In this document: positions 1 to 7,835 of the stretch, one piece after another | Numbering within the stretch: position 1 is the first letter of the stretch | Layout of the letters: each line of letters begins with the position of its first letter | Source: an uncultured Prevotella sp. | Lineage (GTDB): Bacteria > Bacteroidota > Bacteroidia > Bacteroidales > Bacteroidaceae | Length of the DNA: 23,915 nucleotides | Reading direction: 5' to 3' | Assembly: GCA_900544825.1 (NCBI GenBank) | Contig: UQWP01000056.1 | Coordinates: 1-23,915, forward strand | Position numbers and translations under genes: made by a program | Notes under the pieces: model-generated | Told to the model about the DNA's origin: nothing | Databases searched by the model: none | Seen by the model: the letters and a program-made list of their open reading frames with translations, nothing else

Positions 1-398
1 TTACAGCGTATAGCTGCTTAGCACATTATTGAATTATTAACGAACTATTGTTAAATTGTTAGTTATGAAAATGCGTATCTGTCATTTTCGGATGCAAAGT
101 TACGAAATAATAAGGTATAAACCGATTGCTTGCAAAGAAAAAGTGGAAAGGTATCATTGGTAATCTTTTGTAAGTGCTTGATAAATAGTATTGTATGGAA
201 AAATAAAAATGTGGCTAAAAGTGGAAATAAATGAAAATGAAGAAAGCGTTGTAGAAATAATGAATGAATAAGAAGGGTGCAAAATACAATTTTTATTCCA
301 TCCACTTTCAATGGTATGGAAGATTCTGGAAACCTGTTGATAATGAGACTGTTATTACGTTATTGGGTTGTTTTTGTTCCACTATTCTATTAATGAGG
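1..398. other. Non-coding region upstream of the Sus locus
   Basis: This AT-rich stretch has no convincing gene. The only open frame (63-311, - strand) is short, rich in Phe/Leu and has no recognisable domain, as expected of chance in AT-rich DNA. A CAAAGTTA at 95-102 reads TAACTTTG on the - strand, which fits the Bacteroidetes -7 consensus TAnnTTTG. I see no good -33 TTTG at 19-21 nt from it, so it is only a possible promoter for a gene to the left of the window. A Sus regulator would be a plausible occupant there, but this is not visible. Confidence 0.5.
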
Positions 399-430
399 TT
401 AGGAAAACTCGAAAAAACCTATTAAATTTG
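399..430 (+). promoter_or_regulatory. Probable susC promoter (-33/-7 type)
   Basis: TAAATTTG at 423-430 fits the Bacteroidetes -7 box TAnnTTTG. A weak -33 box, TTAG at 399-402 (3 of 4 matches to TTTG), lies 20 nt upstream. Transcription would start near 435 and leave a leader of about 125 nt before the ATG at 562. No terminator-like hairpin is evident in that leader. Confidence 0.5.
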
Positions 431-561
431 CAATCGCTAAAATGCCTAAGTGCATTCTACAACTAGCATGAAGCCAACCTTCGTATCAACAACGGAGAAA
501 TACTTCGCAACTAACATATATTAATAATGAATAAAATCAATTCTAAACAAACTTTCAAAAT

Positions 562-3096
562 ATGAAAACAAAAAGTTTATTGCTGGCTTCCGCATTATTA
601 ATGTCGGTGTCAACGTTTGCACAGAAGAACATCTTTAAAGGTGTTGTGTTGGATGACCAAGGTGAACCTGTTATCGGTGCCACCATCCAGGTGAAAGGCA
701 ACAGGGGAACAGGTACAATTACCGATCTGGATGGTAACTTCTCCATTGAGACAGATGCCAGCCAACCTCTGGTAATTACTTATGTGGGTTATCAGAATGT
801 AGAGGTGAAGCCATCTGCTAATATGCGCATCACCCTGAAACAAGATGATAAAACCCTCGACGAAGTGGTGGTAGTAGGTTATGGTACGCAGAAAAAGAGC
901 GTAGTTACCGCTTCTATTGCCAAGATTGGAGCTGATGAACTGGGAAAAACTCAGCCTGTGCGTGTGGATGCTGCTCTCAAGGGATTGGTATCTGGTGTAC
1001 AGGTTACTACTGCCGGTGGTCAGCCTGGTGCTGCCAGCAAGATTCGCATACGTGGTACGGGTACCGTGAATAGTGCCGACCCTCTCTACATCGTAGATGG
1101 AATGCCTATTGAGGGTGGTATCGACTATTTGAATCCTAGTGATATTCAGAGTATCGAAATCCTGAAAGATGCAGCTTCGGGTGCTGTGTATGGTGCGCGT
1201 GCAGCCAATGGTGTAGTTCTTGTTACCACCAAGACTGGTAGTATCGGCAAGACTGTGGTTAAGTATGATTTCTCCATAGGATGGCAGAATCCTTGGCGTA
1301 AGCGCAAACTGCTCAATGCCGAGCAATATACTACCCTGATGAAGGAGGCTGCTGCATACGCTGGTGAAAAAGATATCGATAATATCCTGAAGAATATGGG
1401 TTCCAGCGATACCAATTGGCAGGATGTGCTCTACAATGATAATGCTCCTGTACAGAATCATCAGTTGAGCATCAGCGGTGCATCAGAGAAGTTTAATTAC
1501 TATCTCTCTCTGGGTTACTATAAGAGTGAAGGTGTGATAGGTGGAGATTATGGACGTGCCAACTACGAGCGTATGACAATAAGAAGTAACAATACCTATG
1601 TTGTCTTCGACCAGAGCAAGGTGCGTAACTGGCTCAAGACGGGTAAGGTGGGTGTTAATCTGGCTTATTCCCGCATCAACAATACCAGTATGAATATCAA
1701 CGATATTGGCGGTCTTTCTGCCCTTGGTAATGCCATGTTCCTTTCTCCATTGATGAGTGTCTATGCTGAAGATGAGGATGCTCTCAATTCGCAGTATGCT
1801 GGAGAAATTGCGAAATATGGTCCTTTGGTAAGAGACAAGAAAACGGGCAGGTTGCTTAATGTGCCAAACAAGAACTTCAATGATCTTTCCAATCCTTTGG
1901 GATGGCTCTCTCTGCCTGGAGAAAAGAATAATTCTGATAAGTTCGTTGCTAACTTCTGGGCAGAGCTGGGCATTTGGGATAACCTGAAGTTTAAGACTTC
2001 TTATGGCGTTGATCTCAGTTTCTGGGGGACTGACGGATGGACTCTTCCATACTATTTGAATGCTGATCGGCATAATGACAAGTCATCTGTCTGGAGTTCT
2101 ATGAATCGTGGCAACCGTTGGCAGGTTGAGAATATCCTGACCTATAATAAGCAGTTGGGAGAGCATAATTTCTCGGCTGTAGTTGGACAATCTGCTATCA
2201 AATATTCCGGACGTAATATTAGTGGCTCTGCTCAGGATATGATAGCTCTGGATCCTGGCAAGGCAAACCTTGATTTCACCACTGGTATGGCTACCGATGG
2301 CAAGCGGGATGTATCGGGTGGATTGTTCAGCCCTCATACCTTGGCTTCTTATTTCGGTCGACTCTCTTATAACTATGCCGAGCGTTATATGGCTCAGTTT
2401 ACCATTCGCCGTGATGGTTCTTCCAATTTCGGCCCGAACAACAAGTGGGGTACCTTCCCTTCTGTATCATTGGGTTGGAATGTGACGAATGAAAAGTTCA
2501 TGGAAAAACGTCCTGAGTGGTTTAGCAAGATGAAGCTCCGCCTGAGTTGGGGTAAGAATGGTAACGAGGCTATCGGTGCTTTCCGATATACAGCCAATGT
2601 GGCTATAGGCAACAACTATACCTTTGGTGGTGCTGGCAACCAGGTAATCATGGGTGGTAGTAAGCCATCGGGAACTCCTAATGCCGACTTGAAGTGGGAG
2701 GAGAGCGAGCAGTATGATGCTGGATTGGATTTCAGCTTCTTCAATAATGCCCTGACGTTCACGGTAGATTGGTTTAAGAAGAAAACCAATGGTATGCTGA
2801 AAACCATGAGTGTGCCTTCTTACTTGGGCGAATCAAAGCCTTGGGGTAATGTGGGCGATATGGAGAATAGCGGTATCGAGTTTGAACTGGGATACAAGTT
2901 CCGTAAGGGCGATTGGGCTTTCAACATCAACGCCAATGCCAGTTATCTGAAGAACAAGTTGATCAATCTGGGCAATGATACCGGTTATGAAACATCGGAC
3001 GAGGTTCACCTGATCGGTAATGTGAGCCGTGCAGAAAACGGTCAGCCATATCCTTTCTTCTATGGTTACAAGACGGCTGGTATCTTCCAGAATTAG
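562..3096 (+). CDS. susC: SusC/RagA-type TonB-dependent outer-membrane receptor, truncated by in-frame TAG
   Basis: SusC family receptors import glycans across the outer membrane together with a SusD lid. The 844-residue product starts with a signal peptide ending near AFAQ-like STFAQ (about residue 21). A carboxypeptidase-regulatory-like domain follows at about 22-97 (KGVVLDDQGEPVIGA, ITYVGYQNVEV), then a TonB plug with the SusC signature IRGTGTVNSADPLYIVDGMP and a beta-barrel. The start is the first Met of a good signal peptide. The frame stops at TAG 3094-3096 and continues open in the same frame to 3714, so the intact receptor would be about 1050 residues, normal for the family. As read, the protein lacks the last ~206 residues of the barrel, including the C-terminal strand, and is probably not functional unless the stop is read through or is an assembly error. 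It is followed by susD, GH97 and GH13 genes, so starch or malto-oligosaccharide is the likely substrate. Confidence 0.9.
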   Translation: MKTKSLLLASALLMSVSTFAQKNIFKGVVLDDQGEPVIGATIQVKGNRGTGTITDLDGNFSIETDASQPLVITYVGYQNVEVKPSANMRITLKQDDKTLDEVVVVGYGTQKKSVVTASIAKIGADELGKTQPVRVDAALKGLVSGVQVTTAGGQPGAASKIRIRGTGTVNSADPLYIVDGMPIEGGIDYLNPSDIQSIEILKDAASGAVYGARAANGVVLVTTKTGSIGKTVVKYDFSIGWQNPWRKRKLLNAEQYTTLMKEAAAYAGEKDIDNILKNMGSSDTNWQDVLYNDNAPVQNHQLSISGASEKFNYYLSLGYYKSEGVIGGDYGRANYERMTIRSNNTYVVFDQSKVRNWLKTGKVGVNLAYSRINNTSMNINDIGGLSALGNAMFLSPLMSVYAEDEDALNSQYAGEIAKYGPLVRDKKTGRLLNVPNKNFNDLSNPLGWLSLPGEKNNSDKFVANFWAELGIWDNLKFKTSYGVDLSFWGTDGWTLPYYLNADRHNDKSSVWSSMNRGNRWQVENILTYNKQLGEHNFSAVVGQSAIKYSGRNISGSAQDMIALDPGKANLDFTTGMATDGKRDVSGGLFSPHTLASYFGRLSYNYAERYMAQFTIRRDGSSNFGPNNKWGTFPSVSLGWNVTNEKFMEKRPEWFSKMKLRLSWGKNGNEAIGAFRYTANVAIGNNYTFGGAGNQVIMGGSKPSGTPNADLKWEESEQYDAGLDFSFFNNALTFTVDWFKKKTNGMLKTMSVPSYLGESKPWGNVGDMENSGIEFELGYKFRKGDWAFNINANASYLKNKLINLGNDTGYETSDEVHLIGNVSRAENGQPYPFFYGYKTAGIFQN

Positions 3097-3714
3097 GCTC
3101 AGGTAGATGCTTATGTGAATGATAAGGGAGTGAAATTGCAGCCAAATGCGCAGCCGGGTGATGTAATCTTTGTAGATTATAATGGTGATGGAAAGATTGA
3201 TGATGCCGATAAGACTAATATCGGTAAGGGTGATCCTGATTGGACTTTCGGTTTCAATCTGGGGGCCAGTTGGAAGATGCTCGACTTCTCTATGTTGTGG
3301 GCAGGTTCCTTCGGCAACAAGATCTTCGATACCACTCGCCGTATAGATCTCCGTTATGCCAATCTTCCTGAAGCGTTTATGGGTCGTTGGCACGGTGAGG
3401 GCACATCCAATATTATGCCGCGTTTCGCCTGGTCAACAGCCAATGATAATAATAAGGTGTCTGACCTCTACATCAAGAATGGTTCCTATGTTCGTCTGAA
3501 GAACATCCAGCTGGGGGTTACCCTGCCGAAGAAATGGACGGAGACGGTATTCATCTCTAATCTCCGTTTCTATGTAGCAGCCGAAAACCTGCTCACTTTT
3601 ACAAGTTACAAGGGTATGGAACCGGAGATTTACAGTGGTACACAGTCGGGTATCGACCGTGGATTCTATCCGCAGAATCGAACCATCACCGTGGGTGCCA
3701 ATGTGACATTCTAA
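3097..3714 (+). pseudogene. susC: C-terminal remainder of the SusC receptor after the TAG
   Basis: This frame continues directly from the TAG at 3094-3096 without a shift, beginning AQVDAYVNDKG. It encodes about 205 residues of normal SusC C-terminal barrel: VDYNGDGKIDDADKTNIGKG, the family motif GDPDWTFGFNLGASWK, and a terminal strand ending in TVGANVTF with a C-terminal Phe. A GTG at 3115 could be a start, but there is no signal peptide and no ribosome-binding site. A free-standing barrel fragment would not be exported, so I read it as the severed end of one gene. The stop at 3712-3714 is TAA, 44 nt before susD. Confidence 0.85.
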
Positions 3715-3758
3715 ATAAATATCATTCAGAATTAAGTAGAACATATTAAAAAGAAACA

Positions 3759-5390
3759 ATGATGAAAGCAAAAAATATATTATTATATAGTGCAATGGCA
3801 GGTATGGCATTGTCGTTGTCTTCTTGCGGCGATGATTTCCTAAGCGTAGATCCAGCAAGCAGCTTGCCTATCGATGGTTATTACAACACCAAGGCGCATG
3901 TGGATGAGGCGCTTACCGCAGCATACGCTCCTATGGCTTGGTATGATCTCTATAATGGCATGTGTCCTCTCTTCCTGGTATCTGATGCGCAGGGCGATGA
4001 TATCTATGTGGGTGGTGGCAATACTAACGACCAGACAGAAATTCACTTGGCTTCGCAGTATAAGAGTACCAGTCTGTTGAACTTCAAGGGTGCATGGACA
4101 ACCAGCTATTCGGGTATCAACCGTTCCAACTGGGTGATCAAGGATGTCGATGAGGCTACAGTGCTTTCTGATGCCGAGAAGGCTACTTATATTGCAGAGG
4201 CAAAGACCTTGAAGGCTTTTTATTATCTGCAGCTTTGGAAGTTCTGGGGCAATGTGCCTTATTACGAGAAGAATCTGGAGTCCCCTTATATTGCCGAGCA
4301 GCTTTCAGCCAGCGAGGTATATAATAAGGTAATAGCCATGTTGGAAGAGGTTATCAAGAGCAATGCCCTGCCGATGAAGGAAACTGCCGCCCGCAGCGGA
4401 CATGCTACTCAGGCTTTTGCCGAGATGCTTTTTGCCGATTACGTGATGTATCAGAAGGATGAGAGCCGCTATCAGCAGGCACTCGGTTATATGGAGGATA
4501 TCATCAATAGCAGGAAGTATAGACTGATGAGCGATTATGCCAGCATCTGGGAACAGAGTGGTGAGTGGTGTGATGAGTCAATCTACGAAATCAACTATTG
4601 TGCCAAGGGTAGTAAACGTAGTTGGGGAAGTCCCGATGCGGCTGGTGGTACCGTAGTGCCAACCTTGATTGGTATCGATGGCTTGAGCTATAAGGCTTCT
4701 GCTGCCCATCTGGCAGAAAATCCTTCCTACGCTCCTAAACAGGAGCTGAATGGTGGATGGGGCTTCGGCGATGTATCCAAGGAGGTGTATGATCTTTATG
4801 AAAAAGATGACATTCGCCGTACTGGTGGAATTGTTAACATGGCTGATTATGCTGCCGATTACAAGGCTCGTACGGGTGATGAGGTAACTTACAATGGCCG
4901 TTATCAGAACACGGGTATCTTCCTTTTGAAGTATTTGGGCCGCCATGGTGGTAATGATGGGGCTGTGGGTGAAGTCGACATGGGTTGGGATAACAACCAG
5001 CGTATCTATCGTTATTCTGAAACTCTGCTCAATGCCTCTGAGTTGATTCTCCGCACTGGCGGTGATGCAGCCAAGGCACAGGGATATTATAATGAGGTTC
5101 GCAATCGAGCTCATGCTTCTGCCCGTACTGTTTCTCTTGATAATCTCTTGGAGGAACGCCGTTTGGAATTTGTTGGCGAGGGCAAGCGTTACTACGACTT
5201 GATTCGCTTTGGCAAGGCTGCCGAGGTATTGAAGCCTGGTGGAGGAAAGGTACTCAACAAGGCAAAGACTGCATACGATGTGATTGGTGTACCTGAGCGT
5301 ATCCAGTGGACGGAAAGCAAGAAATACTTGCCAATCCCTCAGGATGAAATAGAGGCTGCTAAGGGTACTTTAAAGCAGAATGAGTATTAA
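3759..5390 (+). CDS. susD: SusD/RagB family glycan-binding outer-membrane lipoprotein
   Basis: SusD proteins are surface lipoproteins that bind glycan and cap the SusC channel. The 543-residue product has a lipoprotein signal peptide with lipobox LSSC (acylated Cys23). The mature start GDDFLSVDPASSLPIDGYY is typical, as are the TPR-like segment around AEAKTLKAFYYLQLWKFWGN and the C-terminal block LEERRLEFVGEGKRYYDLIR with PIPQDEIEAAKG near the end. Length is normal for the family. Two ATGs occur in tandem (3759 and 3762) and either could be used. It lies 44 nt after the SusC frame and is certainly co-transcribed in an intact locus. Because susC carries a stop, SusD may be made without its partner. 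Polarity from that stop could also lower its expression; this is inference. Confidence 0.95.
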   Translation: MMKAKNILLYSAMAGMALSLSSCGDDFLSVDPASSLPIDGYYNTKAHVDEALTAAYAPMAWYDLYNGMCPLFLVSDAQGDDIYVGGGNTNDQTEIHLASQYKSTSLLNFKGAWTTSYSGINRSNWVIKDVDEATVLSDAEKATYIAEAKTLKAFYYLQLWKFWGNVPYYEKNLESPYIAEQLSASEVYNKVIAMLEEVIKSNALPMKETAARSGHATQAFAEMLFADYVMYQKDESRYQQALGYMEDIINSRKYRLMSDYASIWEQSGEWCDESIYEINYCAKGSKRSWGSPDAAGGTVVPTLIGIDGLSYKASAAHLAENPSYAPKQELNGGWGFGDVSKEVYDLYEKDDIRRTGGIVNMADYAADYKARTGDEVTYNGRYQNTGIFLLKYLGRHGGNDGAVGEVDMGWDNNQRIYRYSETLLNASELILRTGGDAAKAQGYYNEVRNRAHASARTVSLDNLLEERRLEFVGEGKRYYDLIRFGKAAEVLKPGGGKVLNKAKTAYDVIGVPERIQWTESKKYLPIPQDEIEAAKGTLKQNEY

Positions 5391-5415
5391 TAGTCTGTTC
5401 TCCTAGCAATAAGTT

Positions 5416-5457
5416 ATGTTCGGCACTGCTGAACTTATGTTCAACACTGTTGAACAT
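5416..5457. repeat. Two abutting 21-bp palindromes after susD
   Basis: The unit at 5437-5457 is a perfect 21-bp palindrome: arms ATGTTCAACA and TGTTGAACAT around one C. The unit at 5416-5436, directly before it, is the same sequence with four changes and is still nearly palindromic (ATGTTCGGCA / TGCTGAACTT). No T-run follows, so it is not a typical terminator. It could be a pair of dimer-binding operator sites or RNA hairpins that set the susD:susB ratio. Confidence 0.75.
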
Positions 5458-5676
5458 AGATTTCTTCGTAGTTTAAAAACTTTTATTCATTGTTTTCACA
5501 GTAGGTTGACCAGTTGTTGTATAGTCCGTAAAGAGTATAATAATATAGGAACTGGTAGTCATGCGAATCTTCTTGAGGTTCTATCTTCTGAAGATCTACC
5601 AAAAGCCTACTGTTCGCACCAACTTATTGATTTTTGCCGTACTTTTACGGCAACAAACAATTTTAAATAAAAAAAT
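5458..5676 (+). other. susD-susB intergenic leader with hairpins
   Basis: No gene is seen here. The frame at 5416-5670 begins inside the palindrome and has no domain. A perfect 8-bp hairpin (TTGCCGTA, loop CTTT, TACGGCAA) spans 5634-5653, ending 23 nt before the susB ATG, and a short palindrome ATCTTC-T-GAAGAT lies at 5583-5595. I find no TAnnTTTG promoter, so susB is probably transcribed from upstream. The hairpins may affect mRNA processing or translation. Confidence 0.45.
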
Positions 5677-7779
5677 ATGAAAAAACTATTTTTGCTCGCA
5701 AGCCTTCTGTTGGCTTTTGGCATCTCGGCAGATGCCGGAGACATCACTTCTCCTAACGGACAGATCCAGGTGAACTTCACCTTGGATGGCACTGTGCCTA
5801 CCTATAGTGTGACCTATCAGGGCAAGACCATTATCAAGCCTAGCCGTCTGGGTTATCAGCTCGCCAAGGGCGGTAAGGATGGCAAGGACTTGCTTTCTGA
5901 TTTTAGCGTCATCGATGAGAAGACTTCCACTTTTGATGAGACTTGGACTCCTGTTTGGGGAGAGAACAAGTCAATCCGCAATCATTATAATGATATGCTG
6001 GTAGAGTTGAAGCAGAATTCCACCGACAGTTATATGAACGTTCGCTTCCGTGTCTATGACGATGGAGTAGGATTGCGCTATGAGTTCCCTCAGAAAGGCA
6101 GTCTCAACTACTTCACCATCAAGGAAGAGCGTACGGAGTTTGCCATGACCGGTGATCATACAGCCTGGTGGATTCCGGGTGATTACGATACCCAGGAGTA
6201 TGAATACACCAAGACCCGTCTGTCGGGCATCCGTCCAGCCTTGCATGCTGCCGTCAGCAGCAATCTCTCACAGACAGTCTTTTCTGATACCGGTGTGCAG
6301 ACCTCACTCCAGTTGAAGACTGATGATGGTATCTACATCAATCTGCATGAGGCTGCTCTGGTGGATTATCCTGCCATGCATCTGAACCTGGATGACAAGA
6401 CCATGACCTTTACCTCTTGGCTTACCCCTGATGCTCAGGGAATGAAGGGATATATGCAGACTCCGTTCAAGAGCCCTTGGCGTACCATGGTCATTACAAA
6501 TGATGCCCGCAAGGTATTGTCTTCCAATCTGATTCTCAATCTCAATGAGCCTTGCAAGATCAAGGATACCTCATGGATTCATCCTGTGAAGTACGTGGGT
6601 GTTTGGTGGGAGATGATTTCCGGTAAGGGAGAGTGGGCTTATACCCATGATTATCCTACCGTGAAGTTGGATGGAACCGACTATGTACATGCCAAGCCAT
6701 CGGGCAAGCATTCTGCCAACAATGCCAATGTGCGCCGTTACATCGACTTTGCTGCAGCCCATGGTTTCGATGCTGTCCTGGTAGAAGGATGGAATATCGG
6801 TTGGGAAGACTGGAGTGGCTATATGAAGGAAAAGGTATTCGATTTTCTGACTCCATATCCTGATTTCGACATCAAGGCACTCAATGAGTATGCTCATTCC
6901 AAGGGTGTGAAGCTCATCATGCATCATGAGACCTCTTCTTCTGTGATGAACTACGAGAAGTATATGGACAGAGCTTACCAGTTGATGAAGGATTATGGCT
7001 ACGATGCCGTGAAGAGCGGTTATGTGGGCAACATCATTCCTCGTGGCGAGCATCACTACAGTCAGTTGGAAATCAACCACTACCAGCATGCCGTAACCCG
7101 TGCTGCCGATTATCACATCATGGTAAATGCCCATGAGGCTGTGCGTCCTACCGGTCTCTGCCGCACTTATCCTAACCTGATTGGCAACGAGAGTGCTCGC
7201 GGTACAGAATATCAGGCATTCGGAGGCACCAAACCAGGACATACAGCCATCTTGCCTTTCACCCGTCTGCAGGGTGGTCCGATGGACTATACCCCTGGTA
7301 TCTTTGAGATGGATTGCGCCAATGGTTCCCATTGCAACTCTACCATCTGCGGTCAGTTGGCACTCTATGTAACCATGTACAGTCCATTGCAGATGGCAGC
7401 CGATTTCCCTGAGAATTACGAGAAGCACATGGATGCTTTCCAGTTTATCAAGGATGTGGCTGTAGATTGGGACAAGTCTATCTATCTGGAGGCTGAACCA
7501 ATGGAGTATATCACCGCAGCCCGTAAGGCAAAGGGCTCTGATAACTGGTTTGTAGGTGGTGTTACGGGTATGAAGGCTCATCAATCTACCGTAAAGCTCG
7601 ATTTCCTCGACAAGGGTAAGAAGTATGTGGCTACCATCTATCAGGATGCAAAGAATGCTGACTACAAGACCAACCCTCAGGCTTACGTCATCACCAAGAA
7701 GACTGTGACCAGCAAGTCTGTCTTGAAGTTGAACTCTGTTGCAGGTGGTGGATTCGCAATTAGCATTCTTGCACAATAA
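5677..7779 (+). CDS. susB: GH97 inverting alpha-glucosidase, SusB-like, periplasmic
   Basis: GH97 SusB releases glucose from the non-reducing ends of malto-oligosaccharides in the periplasm. The 700-residue protein has a signal peptide (MKKLFLLASLLLAFGISADA) and an N-terminal GH97 beta-sandwich, with ITSPNGQIQVNFTLDG and later DDGVGLRYEFPQ. The (beta/alpha)8 barrel carries VEGWNIGWEDW. Three glutamates, E418 (MHHE), E487 (NAHE) and E511 (GTEYQ), are spaced 69 and 24 residues apart. That is the spacing I recall for the catalytic E439, E508 and E532 of Bacteroides thetaiotaomicron SusB. The strand that carries an Asp nucleophile in retaining GH97 enzymes reads VKSGYVG here, without the Asp, which supports the inverting, SusB-type mechanism. 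The start has an A-rich upstream region typical of the phylum. The GH13 gene follows 56 nt downstream. Confidence 0.93.
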   Translation: MKKLFLLASLLLAFGISADAGDITSPNGQIQVNFTLDGTVPTYSVTYQGKTIIKPSRLGYQLAKGGKDGKDLLSDFSVIDEKTSTFDETWTPVWGENKSIRNHYNDMLVELKQNSTDSYMNVRFRVYDDGVGLRYEFPQKGSLNYFTIKEERTEFAMTGDHTAWWIPGDYDTQEYEYTKTRLSGIRPALHAAVSSNLSQTVFSDTGVQTSLQLKTDDGIYINLHEAALVDYPAMHLNLDDKTMTFTSWLTPDAQGMKGYMQTPFKSPWRTMVITNDARKVLSSNLILNLNEPCKIKDTSWIHPVKYVGVWWEMISGKGEWAYTHDYPTVKLDGTDYVHAKPSGKHSANNANVRRYIDFAAAHGFDAVLVEGWNIGWEDWSGYMKEKVFDFLTPYPDFDIKALNEYAHSKGVKLIMHHETSSSVMNYEKYMDRAYQLMKDYGYDAVKSGYVGNIIPRGEHHYSQLEINHYQHAVTRAADYHIMVNAHEAVRPTGLCRTYPNLIGNESARGTEYQAFGGTKPGHTAILPFTRLQGGPMDYTPGIFEMDCANGSHCNSTICGQLALYVTMYSPLQMAADFPENYEKHMDAFQFIKDVAVDWDKSIYLEAEPMEYITAARKAKGSDNWFVGGVTGMKAHQSTVKLDFLDKGKKYVATIYQDAKNADYKTNPQAYVITKKTVTSKSVLKLNSVAGGGFAISILAQ

Positions 7780-7835
7780 AATGCAGAATTTTGAGTTATT
7801 ATGATAGAGTTTTTCTTGAATTAATAATGATGCTC

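Noticed and set aside
610..2073. Long - strand frames opposite susC
   Set aside because: They overlap a clear SusC coding sequence and have low-complexity Ile/Thr-rich translations without domains.
3094..3096. TAG recoded to glutamine, as in some phages of gut Bacteroidales
   Set aside because: The ATPase gene (stop at 12303-12305) and the HNH gene (stop at 23426-23428) end normally in TAG, and this is a chromosomal-type locus.
5416..5670. 84-residue frame between susD and susB
   Set aside because: It starts in the first base of a palindrome, has no domain or signal peptide, and covers hairpins. It is explained as a non-coding spacer.
6571..7776. 401-residue open frame on the - strand
   Set aside because: It lies wholly opposite the GH97 gene, whose catalytic residues and length are intact. 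It has no recognisable domain, no promoter and no ribosome-binding site, so it is a shadow of codon bias.
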